NCBI RefSeq assembly: GCF_950023065.1
Contig: NC_088679.1
Location: 35,898,001 to 35,962,000, forward strand
Direction: 5' to 3'
From: Planococcus citri
Lineage: Eukaryota > Arthropoda > Insecta > Hemiptera > Pseudococcidae
DNA: 64,000 nucleotides
Shown here: positions 38,452 through 48,318 of the stretch, piece by piece
Layout of the letters: the number at the start of each line of letters is the position of its first letter
Position numbering within the stretch: the first letter of the stretch is position 1
Made by a program: the position numbers and the translations under genes
The notes under the pieces: model-generated
What the model was told of the DNA's origin: nothing
Seen by the model: the letters and a program-made list of their open reading frames with translations, nothing else
The model's database searches: none

Positions 38452-39917
38452 GAAATACTGAAATTTATCATAACATTACTCCAGTTAATTTTTATTTGTA
38501 TGTACTATGAATGTTTTGTGACTTCATTAAATGACTACGATATTAGCAATTAATTTTGATTGCGGTGTACATTTTTACTTTGGTACCTACTTCACTGATG
38601 AGGATCTGAAAACCATGCTTAGCAACACAACAGTCAAACAAATTACCAAATTATCATTCTCTCTCACAAAACGAGGAGGTTACATGTACATATTAATGAA
38701 TAACAATTGAAAATTTCTCGGTTTACAATTTGAATTTGTAATCTGTTCTCTTATCACTTTTTCAATATTTGAGTCTTAGCAGAACCTATAGAGTAGATAG
38801 GTACATATTACAACTTTAGAATGACATTTGGATCTATGCCTATATTCGATTCCCCTGGAATCAATTGGCAGTGCTACCAGCCACTTTGAATTCTCCTGTG
38901 ATTTTTTTCAATTTTCTTGTTTAAAAAAATCACTAAAAAATTCAAAATAAAATTAAGGATCTGGAAACTCAAATCTTTTAATCGGTTCGAGCACGATTTT
39001 CAAGATCAACTTTCACTGGTTCCAATTTAGATAGGTAGGTAAGTACAATTTCTATGCAGTTTTTCAACAACTACATAAATAAAACCCTGCAGAAATCCGT
39101 TCATGGTTTCAGAACTGCTGAAAACTGCTACCAAATTGATTTAGGGAGCTAAGGGTGGGATAACCCATCAGGATACTGGAATTTACTTAGCTCTTTTCTT
39201 CAATTGAATCGGATCTTCGATAATTGTGGTGGGCCGAGTATAAACATAAATTTATTTTTTGGGATATCTTCTTACAATATTAGAGTAGTCCAAGCTAAAA
39301 ATTTTATTTAAAAAATAGTTTTCTCAATAATGTTTTTAATGCTTCGAAAAGGGAAGAAGTCACGAAAAATTGCATAGTGATTTTTCCGTGGAGTGTAATA
39401 TTATGGTGTCATTATGAGTGGCATTTTTATCCCGCAAAAAGCCCCGGAAAAATTGGAAGTTGAGGCTGAAAAGTATTTACGTTATGCAGTAGCTACCTAT
39501 CAACCTAAAAAATTGACGTTGGTTTCTGCAGATGCATTTGATAAATAGGTACCTAGGTAGGTAGGTAGGTCGGTCTAGGTATGCATGGGAATATCTACGC
39601 GTAAAAGCGTGTGTATCAACATGTGATTTTCAATGACGAAAAACTCATATTTTCTAATTGATGTTCAGTGAATAAACAATGGTGTCTGGCATCCATACTT
39701 TTCACTTACACAACGTGAAAATTTCACGATGACTTTCAAACTTTTATACGTATGAAATACAAATATTTAAATAAGATACCGGCATGTGAGGTATTATTCA
39801 GTTTTAACATGCAGTTTTCTTGGTGCACGCCCAACCATGAATTTATCAGTTATCATTATTTAGTTCATACGAATCAAGTGCAGGTACGTTATAAAATTTT
39901 TTCAACTACAATTCACC
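38452..39917. other. Spacer gene A - P4
   Basis: Gene A 3' UTR, then AT-rich spacer with a GGTAGGTAGGTAGGTCGG run near 39555. CAG|GTACGT at about 39880-39888 could be the donor of a P4 first exon. Nothing else is seen. Confidence 0.4.
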
Positions 39918-40736
39918 ATGTTCTACATGAAGCTTGCGTTGCTGTGCGTAACTTTCCACCAATTTTTATACACAGTGGATTGTAAGCCAAGAGGAGGATT
40001 TGGTTTAGGATTAGCTGCTGGGGCGGTAACAGGAGCTGTAGTTGCACATGAACTGAGTCATCCACCATATTATTATGCACCTCCGCCAATTGTGGTTGCT
40101 CCTGCAGTTGCGCCACCACCAGCGGTGGTTGTTGTCCCAGCACCTCCACCACCACCACCTCCACCCCCTCCAACTCCACCACCGCCGACACCACCACCAC
40201 CACCACCACCACCACCGCCGCCGCCACCACCGCCACCGCCTCCGCTGTATTATCCTCCTCCACCGCCACCTCTATATTATCCTCCTCCACCGCCACCACT
40301 ATATTATCCTCCTCCACCGCCAGCACCCTATTATCCTCCCCCACCTCCTCCCTTACAACCACCGCCCGCAATTCCGCAACCACCAGTAGTTTACCCACCT
40401 CAAACACCCACACAACCTTATACACCTGCTCCCCTGCAGCCGCCAGTTGTAACACCGGCGCCAGTGCCACAATATACACCGGAAGTGATTTTACCAGCAG
40501 CAGGAACACCTTTGATGGGACCACCTACAGCAGCACCGCCGCCTCCTCTAGCAGCGCCTCCACCAGCAGCCCCACCTCCAGCAGTTCCTCCACCACCTCC
40601 ACCACCTCCAGCAGTTCCTCCACCACCTCCAGCAGTTCCTCCACCACCTCCAGCAGTTCCTCCGCCACCTCCAGCAACGCCTCCACCCGCAACACCGCCA
40701 CCAGCAGTGCCCCCACCCACAGTACCACCACCATAG
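39918..40736 (+). CDS. P4: large secreted proline-rich protein of the KP-GFG family
   Basis: The protein has 272 residues. Signal peptide MFYMKLALLCVTFHQFLYTV, then DCKPRGGFGLGLAAGAVTGAVVAHEL, which matches the family's glycine-zipper segment, then about 220 residues dominated by proline: a long poly-P run, four PPPPPPLYYPP repeats, and AVPPPPP/AAPPP repeats. Two AATAAA signals at 40872 and 40884. High-GC repeats generate long antisense frames that are shadows. Between gene A and gene B it interrupts the GILT cluster. YYPP repeats suggest a cross-linkable or fibrous extracellular protein, which is inference. Confidence 0.85.
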   Translation: MFYMKLALLCVTFHQFLYTVDCKPRGGFGLGLAAGAVTGAVVAHELSHPPYYYAPPPIVVAPAVAPPPAVVVVPAPPPPPPPPPPTPPPPTPPPPPPPPPPPPPPPPPPLYYPPPPPPLYYPPPPPPLYYPPPPPAPYYPPPPPPLQPPPAIPQPPVVYPPQTPTQPYTPAPLQPPVVTPAPVPQYTPEVILPAAGTPLMGPPTAAPPPPLAAPPPAAPPPAVPPPPPPPPAVPPPPPAVPPPPPAVPPPPPATPPPATPPPAVPPPTVPPP

Positions 40737-41129
40737 GTAGGCTAATGTGATGTTTTCAGCATTAATGAGCTCAAGTTTACTTTAAGTTCGGCTAAAATTA
40801 TTTCGAAAGCAAACCCTGAAAAAATAATTCATAGAATGCAAGAGCATACATTTTAATATTAATGTTATTTGAATAAATTATTCAATAAAATATGAAATAT
40901 GTAGAGTTGTTCATTCAACTTTGAGTTGATAAGTATGTACTTAAGAAAGGTAATCTCTCACATACCTACATTATGTAATGTAGGTATAGTAGGGTGCATT
41001 GCGAATAAAAATTCATCGGATTTTGACTAAATTTATCAGATACCTTCATTTTGAGCTGAAAATTCTTCAGAAAGAAAGGAATGTCAGCTTCGGAAGTAGA
41101 TATGAGCCGTCAAAGAGGGAGAATTTTCG

Positions 41130-41380
41130 AATAAACCGTGGTTTTTTCGCTCTAGCCCCCTACCCAACCTGTTCTGAGAAGAAATGGTCCAACCCCAAAT
41201 AAAAGTACGAGTAGGTATTTGACATTCTGCGTCGGTTTTTGGATAAATTCATGTTTTGACATTTTTTTTCTCGCAAATACCTACTCGTATTTCGCATTAA
41301 TTATGCCAAACGATTGAAAGATATAATTTTTGAAACTGGGGAAATGTTTTAAAACGCAGTGGTACCTACATTTTTTTTGT
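41130..41380 (-). repeat. Inverted copy of the 2.7-3.0 kb dispersed repeat
   Basis: CGCTCTAGCCCCCTACCCAA, TTTTGGATAAATTCATG and TTCGCATTAATTATGCCAAA are diverged complements of the 2690-3010 segment, in matching order. Confidence 0.6.
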
Positions 41381-41466
41381 CATTATTGCACCTAATTTTA
41401 TAGATTTTTAAAAATTGGGGTGATAATGATCGAAACTATATTTTATCCCCGCATACTATTATCTGC

Positions 41467-41511
41467 CGTACCTACCTACCTACCTACCTACCTACCTACC
41501 TACCTACCTAC
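41467..41511. repeat. (TACC)n microsatellite, about 11 units
   Basis: Uninterrupted tetranucleotide run. The same tetramer, often as the palindrome GTAGGTACCTAC, is scattered through most introns and spacers of the window. Confidence 0.95.
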
Positions 41512-42024
41512 ACCTATGTACATCATCATCGAGTCGTATAACCGCTCGTGGTGGTATCGCGTACAAATCAACGCGTACCCTTATGCATTGGGTATTTGGG
41601 CTAACATCCTTTATGTTGGTGTTGCCTACATATCTACCTAAATTTACAAAAACTTTTCGTTTCGCTATGCTATTTGTGTTCTAAAACTGCAGTACCTACC
41701 TACCTAATTCAATACATATCTGCTGAATAAACTTCCGTTTCATTTTTATTTTGTTTTAAGTATTATTATTTTTTTTTTTGCAAAAAAATAATAATGGAAA
41801 AAATGTCGATTATGAACTGTGAAAGTACAGCTGCACATACCTACCTATTTACCTACGTTAAACATCGATAGGTAGGTACCACTGCAATAGAAACATTGGG
41901 TGTGTAGTGATTTATCGATCACAAAGTAAACACGAACATTATAATGATGCGTCATTTCCCAACTGCGTTCTCCTCTCCAATCAAGAAGCAATGGTTATTT
42001 CACACAATTGACATTCGACAAACT

Positions 42025-42104
42025 CATCTTTAAAAACTTACAGTGATTGTCGCCATCAAATCTATATATTTTGACATCTCATGAAGTGAAATCGTCCAAT
42101 AAGT
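42025..42104 (+). promoter_or_regulatory. Probable gene B transcription start region
   Basis: CAGTG at 42041-42045 with CTTTAAAAACTTA just before and TTTTGACATCTCATGAAGTGAAA after. The same arrangement (CTTTGAAA..CACAGTG, then TTTTGACAT, then ATG 61-71 bases from the CAGTG) occurs before genes C and D. CAGTG resembles an initiator. No TATA box at the right distance is evident. Confidence 0.4.
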
Positions 42105-44261
42105 ATGATAATTTGTTGGTTTTGTATTCTTGGTTTGATTTTCGACTTGACTGAATTCGCTTCTAGTGATCTACCTAATGTTCCGTCAACCATAGTGATA
42201 AAACCACCATCATCAACATCATCATCAGTATCGGTACCAGTACCAAGTATTATTTTAAATTGCCTATCTATTTTATATATTTATCCCACTTTTAACAAAC
42301 GATTATACTTATTCGTATGCACTAGAAACCAAGTCTGACAATTTACTATGACGCGATGGAAGAAAATTCGCAAGTGTTTTTCAACACAACTTTGGTAAAA
42401 GAATTCAGCTGCTTTTCAACATACATTGATGTCAGTTTTATCCCATGTCAGCAAGCTACGGTGAGGAATTTTTACAAACCATTGCTACATATAAACATAA
42501 TTTCGTTCTCAATTTCAAGTCTTTGAAAGTATGCATTTTATGTATTTTTGATAAAAGGATCAGAATGGTGAACTGACTTGTCCTGCAAAAGCTGATCCTT
42601 TATGCAATTTAGATAAAATACAATCATGCGCCATTGCCCAAACAACGGATAAGACACAACTGGTCAATTTTCTGGCTTGTTCAATGAGCAGTGTGAAAAA
42701 ACTTCCTGATTTCTTGACGGTATAAACGATGACTATGTTTTTAAGGATTCTGCACATTTTGAGTAAGTTAGAAAACTGACGTTACTTTTCTACGATCATA
42801 GTGCGCTATTCAAAGTAAAATTGATGACAAGCAGCTTCAATCGTGTGCCAGTTCAGATACTGGAAAGACTCTGTGCAAAAATAATAGTGCGCAGAAAATG
42901 CCTAATTGCAATACAATGCCAGGATTTATATTCAAAAATCCGGTAGGTACGAGGTTTTCGTGTTCGTGTACCTACCTCCTACCTACATAATGCAGATACT
43001 CTATCCAACTTTTCAAAGATGTGTTCTAATTCAGTGTATTTTCTTTCAAAACATTTCATTCAGAATGATATTCAAGCCACCGATCCTTTCGAACATTTGG
43101 ATAATTATATAAACGACGTTTGCGTGACTGATTTCAAGTCAGCAGTTTGTGCTCAGCTAATGGCTACTTCAACAACATCTGTACCTCAAGAATGTAATCA
43201 GGTTTGATAATCTGTTCTTGAGTTCTACTTTGACAGGATAAATCTGTGATTATTTCATCTCAAATTTTTCCTATTTTATTTAGAAACTTGTCATTGGAAT
43301 TTTTTACAAAGCTATGGATGAAAAATCGCAAAAATGGTTTCAAACGTTTGCCAAAGTATATGAAAGTTTCAGCAATTGTTTGACAATAAAATACGAACCT
43401 TGTATGTTTGCTGAGGTATGTACCAAATAATAGCTAGATACGATCTTTTTCCAACCTGACACGAACAATTTTTCAAAAATAAATCATAAGTTTACTTACC
43501 AACTACCATAAACACGTACAGCTTCCTGATGGCGGGGATTTAGACTGTAAAGATCCAACAGATACTGGCTGCACTGCTGCCAAAACACACGCCTGCGCTG
43601 TATCTCAAATAACTGACCCCAAGGCTCTTTACCAGTTTTTAAGTTGTGCGATGAAAGATGCTACAAAAGTACCAGATTTTGAAAAAGTATGCAAATTTTG
43701 ATATCTAGCGTAATCTATTTATTATTTATTTATGAATCCTTATTACTTACCTACGTATTCAATTATAGTGCGCTACCGACAGTAATATTCCATATGAACC
43801 GATTAAAACATGTGCTAGCAGTGATACGGGTAAACAACTATGCTATGATTACAGTAAAACACGACCAAAATCCGATGAAATTCCATCCTTCAGCTATGAA
43901 CTAGTAAGTTTCCTTGTTTTCAAATACCTACTTGAGCAAATCACTTCATGTGTTCAACCAGGTATTTTGATAGCTAGAGTTTTTATGTACCTACCTAGTA
44001 CCTACATTTGCTTTGAAGTATTGACTATTACTCGTACTACAATATTTTCGCAATTTCTTATACTTACGTGAAATATTTCTATAGACCTTTGATGATACAA
44101 CCAGCAAGGAGACTGCAACTGCAACAAACTTGCAAACTACCTTCTGTCAACAAATGAAAAAGTACAGTATTATCTGTGCTAATTGCACTTGTAACACACC
44201 AACTCCACCTCCCTACGACGATGAATCTGACGAGAGCAAAGATGATGGCGTGTATGAATAA
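42105..44261 (+). CDS. Gene B: secreted two-domain GILT-like pseudo-reductase
   Basis: Exons 42105-42233, 42326-42460, 42558-42719, 42802-42942, 43064-43201, 43284-43415, 43522-43686, 43769-43903, 44085-44261; all introns phase 0; 437 residues. Residues 1-20 signal peptide; 21-43 linker with DLPNVPSTIVIKPP. Domain 1 (44-235): IYYDAMEENSQVFF, FIPCQQA, LTCPAKADPLCNLDKIQSC, LACSM, CASSDTGKTLC, MPGFIFKNP, VCVTDFKSAVC. Domain 2 (236-~415) repeats the order: FYKAMDEKSQKWF, YEPCMFAE, LDCKDPTDTGC, KTHACA, LSCAM, CASSDTGKQLC, FCQQM. The GILT CxxC is EENS and DEKS. The tail carries ICANCTC then an acidic end. NTT after the first strand is an N-glycosylation site. Donor GTTTGA after exon 5 is atypical but shared with gene C. 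Confidence 0.87.
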
Positions 44262-45019
44262 TGATCCCTGCTATTTAAAAGAAAATGAATAACAGAACCT
44301 GACTTCGAAAATTTTTGTATTAAAGGAATGTTTTTCATACGATGTATCGGTCATTTTTTTCTTTCTTTCACTTAAAAGTCAGGCAAGTATCCAAAGTCCC
44401 AATAAAAAAAATGTATGACCACTACCCATAAACCTTAAAAATCAAGAAATTAAAAAACGGTGAAAGAAAAAATGTTCAAAATGAATTTTATTGTGGCAAA
44501 ATTGTGGCGTTCACTCCTCAAAAAAAATCGTTGAAGCTGATTTTCTACTCTGCTATAGGTAAGTAGATACCTAATAATCGTCTCAAAAACAAAATGAAAA
44601 AAAAATGAAAAAGAGTTGTCAATGGAAAAGCTTTATAGTGTAACTATCTCTCGTTAATTTTATTAAATGATATTGATTGTGTTTTAGGCTCACGTGATTC
44701 AATAGACTTACATGTTTATTGAATAAAAGTGTGATTACCTACCTACAATCTTATTTATTTATTTTTTTCACACAAATATATTGCAAACTGTGAAAAATCA
44801 GATTTCAAACGGTGTAATGCATTTGTATTTACTTTGAAAATCTGTAGGTATAACAGCAATATTATCGATTCACTGACGACAAAGTGAACGTGAACATGAA
44901 ATGATAGGTACGTAATTTACCAACTAGGTAGTAGGTACATTCATTCTTCTTTTCTAATCATAAATCAATTCCTGATCTAAGGGCGAACGAAATTTCGCAA
45001 AATCGACTTTGAAAGCCCA
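44262..45019. other. Spacer genes B - C
   Basis: Gene B 3' UTR (AATAAA at 44401-44406) and the gene C upstream block around 44860-45019, which resembles the gene B and D upstream sequences. No gene seen. Confidence 0.45.
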
Positions 45020-45081
45020 CAGTGATTGTTACAATTGAGTCTATTTTGACATCTCGTCGAGAGAAATTTTTCGATGCCAAA
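45001..45081 (+). promoter_or_regulatory. Probable gene C transcription start region
   Basis: CACAGTGATTGTTACAATTGAG with CAGTG at 45020-45024 matches the gene B sequence at 42041. TTTTGACATCTCGTCGAGAG follows as in B. A short out-of-frame ATG at 45073 (stop after three codons) overlaps the true start at 45082. Confidence 0.4.
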
Positions 45082-47291
45082 ATGAAAATTTGCTCGATTT
45101 TCATTGTTATTGTGGTTATCGGTTTGCATGATTCAGTTTCTGGTGATCTTCCTAACGTTCCTTCTACTATTGTGATAAAGCCACCTCCAGCAGCACCTTC
45201 AACAATATCGGTAGGTACCTACCTATACTACCTTAGCAGATATTATTCTTATATAATTTGTACCTATTGATATTTTTTCTTTCTTAAATAAACGATGCAT
45301 ACTTAATGTTTACAAATTAGCAACCAAGTCTGACTATTTATTATGACCCAATGGAGGAAAATTCGCAAGTATTTTTCAATACAACCTTGGTGAAAGAATT
45401 CAGTTACTTTTCTTCTTATGTTGATTTCAATTTTATTCCATGTCAGCAAGTTGTAACGGTAAGAAATTTTCACTAAATATTATTTGTAGTTATATTAGAT
45501 AGGTACCTACCCAATTTGAATAAAATCACCAGCACAAAATTTGCTTTTAAATTGCACATTATGCTTTGAATAACAGGATAAAAAATTTGGTGATCTGACT
45601 TGTTCTGCAATAGCAGACCCTACGTGCAACTTGGACAAAATACATTCATGTGCTATCGCTCAAACACTGGATAAGACACAATTGGTTAACTTTCTCGCAT
45701 GTACAATGACTACCGTGAAAAAACTTCCTGACTTTTTGACAGTAAATAACTAATGGAACATCCATTACTATAGAGCAAAGTTTCCAGAAAATACACGTAA
45801 ACAGATCCGCTTTTCTCAATAGTGTGCTGTTCGATACAAACTTGATGACAAGCAGCTTCAAACGTGTGCCAGTTCAGATACAGGAAAAACTCTATGCAAA
45901 AATAATAACGCACAGAAAATGCCACATTGCGATTCAATGCCAGGATTCATATTCAAAAATCCGGTAAGGTTTTTAGTTACAATGAGGTAAAGTGTCCAAA
46001 TATGGCAACCCCTATAGGCTTTTTGGATACATGCAGTCTAATAGCAAGCTATACGCTAGTTATAGATCATACTTATTAGCTTCAAAACCACGTCAATCAA
46101 AATTGGAGGGAGTTTCCCATTTATTGAGTAAATTGATGTTTTGTTGTTTTTTTTTTTGAAATTTTATTCGTAGAATGATATACAAGCTACGGATCCTTTC
46201 GAACACTTGGATAATTATTTAAACGACGTTTGTGTGACTGACTTCAAAAATGCAATTTGTGCTCAACTTAAAGCTACATCAGCGACATCTATGCCTCAAG
46301 AATGCAATCAGGTTTGACGAACAACCCAAAAAAAACCTAGATAGGTACATATATTATTCAATCACAAATTCAATTTTTGTCATGAACATTTAGAAACTCG
46401 TTCTTGGAATTTTTTACAAAGCAATGGATGCAAAATCTCAAAAATGGTTTCAGACATTCGCTAAAGTATACGACCAATTCAGCGATTGTTTAATTATTAA
46501 ATACGAACCTTGTATGTTTGCTGAGGTAGGTCAATGAGAACTGATATATTTTTAATTTCAACTTACCTACCAACCACATTCGATTTATCATTATTTATAT
46601 GTTTACCTATTTATCTAATGTATCTAATCAAAAAATACCAGATTCTTCCAACGAAGGTATTAGATTGTAAGGATCCAACAGATACAGGGTGCATAGCTGC
46701 GAAAACCCACGCATGCGCCATATCTCAAATAACTGACCCCAAGGCTCTTTTCCAATTTTTGAGTTGTGCCATGAAAGATGCTACAAAACTGCTGATTTCG
46801 AAAAAGTATACGTTATTTTTTTTCGTACTTGTAGGTAATAAACGAAATATCTGCGCACCAGAAGTTATTTATTATTAGAACATTTTATAATTTTTAATTG
46901 TAGTGCGCAACCGATAATAATATTCTATATGAACCAATAAAAACATGCGCTACTAGTGAAACTGGTAAGCAGCTGTGCCATGCTTATAGTAAAACAAGAC
47001 CAAAATTTGATGAAATTCCATCGTTTAGTTATGAACTAGTAAGTTATTTGCTTGGATTTAGGCACAGGCACACCTACTCGAATTTTTTCGATATTTTTTG
47101 ATAAACTAATTGAAAAATGTTTACAGACTTTTGATGAAACTACAAGCAAAGAAACTTCCACAGCAACGAATCTGCAAACTACATTTTGCCAACAAATGGA
47201 AAAGTATGGAATTGTCTGTGGTATTCGCCCTGCTGGTATTTTGTCTTCTGCTGCTTATTATTTGTATAGTGGATACGAAGTGTACACATAA
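45082..47291 (+). CDS. Gene C: GILT-like pseudo-reductase copy with a 1-bp frameshift in exon 7
   Basis: Exons 45082-45210, 45321-45458, 45577-45741, 45823-45963, 46174-46311, 46394-46525, 46642-46805, 46904-47038, 47127-47291. Signal peptide MKICSIFIVIVVIGLHDSVSG, then DLPNVPSTIVIKPP. Domain 1: IYYDPMEENSQVFF, FIPCQQ, C-x7-C-x7-C, CASSDTGKTLC. Domain 2: FYKAMDAKSQKWF, KTHACA. The CxxC site is EENS and DAKS. Exon 7 is 164 bp instead of the 165 bp of B and D: near 46789-46794 one base is missing before the GATTT..GAAAAA end, so the downstream exons leave frame. All other exons and splice sites are intact. The tail differs from B and D and has lost their CxxCxC. Either a very young pseudogene or an assembly error. 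AATAAA at 47323-47328. Confidence 0.75.
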
Positions 47292-48246
47292 TCTGATATT
47301 TTACACGTATATTCTTAAAGACAATAAATGGCAAATTATGAATTTGAAAAACAAATTTTAAAATTATTTAGTAGTTTTTCTATTTCCATTATTATAATAT
47401 GAAGCCAGCTGCGATATCTGTTCTTATGCAATGATCAGCAATATTCTTCATGAAGGAGCAAGATAACGTGACAAATCTGTACAGTGTATGGTAGGGAGGG
47501 AAGGGGTGTCATAGTATTTTAATCACTATCAGTCTTCGACCTACGAAGTTCATCAACACGGTTAGTAAGGTGATCAACATTTTCGCACCCCTAATTATAA
47601 TAACGCTCATTTGTATTCAATTTCTGACTCTGAAATGAATTTCAAAGACTCAATTATTTTTGACTCATCCTGAATTGAATTGAAAAAAGTTTCTAAGTGT
47701 TTTGAACACATCTGTAACTTTCAGAAAAAATTTTTTGTTGCAATTTTCAATAAATTTCATCCAATTACCCAAGTTGAAAAACTGAAATTTGGTGTTATTT
47801 TTAAAATTCTTCAAGCTATCGATTCAACATAATACCCATATCATTTTCAAAAATCTTTTGTTAATTTTTTTGAGGCACTTCAAGGGAAATGAAAACATTC
47901 AATATTGACTACCTATGATCATGTGTACATATGTTCTAAAACTGCAGAAATGATTCAATAAACGTTTACTAAATAAATTGGAGTTTATATTTTTTCATTT
48001 TTTGAAAAATGTGAAAAATGAATTTTGAACCATAGAGGTCACGTCATAAATCGATAGGTTATCACAACTATATAAACACGACTAGTACGTAATGTATAGG
48101 CCTATCAGATTTATAGATGAAAAAGCAAACGTGAACAAAAAATTGTACGTCATTTACCAGCTGTATTTTGTTCACCAATCAAAAAACATTCTAGGTACCT
48201 AGTTCATTTAAGAGAATAAAACTATGCAAACCACTTTGAATATTCA
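47292..48246. other. Spacer genes C - D
   Basis: Gene C 3' UTR, AT-rich spacer, and upstream block of gene D (from about 48050), sharing GTGAACA..ACGTCATTTACCA with the regions before genes B and C. No gene seen. Confidence 0.45.
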
Positions 48247-48318
48247 CAGTGCTCGCAGCGATTAGGCCTACTTTGACATTTCAACAAGATAAACTTTTTT
48301 TTTTGCAAGACAAATAAC
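48225..48318 (+). promoter_or_regulatory. Probable gene D transcription start region
   Basis: CACTTTGAATATTCACAGTG (CAGTG at 48247-48251) then CTACTTTGACATTTCAACAAGA; same layout as before genes B and C, with the ATG 71 bases downstream. Confidence 0.4.

Larger units (their letters stand above)
40737..42040. other. Spacer P4 - gene B, with repeat and microsatellite
   Basis: Contains the inverted dispersed-repeat copy at about 41130-41380 and a (TACC)n microsatellite at about 41467-41511. No gene seen. Confidence 0.5.

Noticed and set aside
39913..40734. Long antisense frames across the Pro-rich P4 gene (GGGG- and VVE-rich)
   Set aside because: They are complements of CCA/CCT proline repeats; no signal, family motif or splice context.
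42326..42460. Possibility that the GILT-like domains are active reductases
   Set aside because: The CxxC position reads EENS, DEKS or similar in all copies and no nearby CxxC replaces it within the domain.
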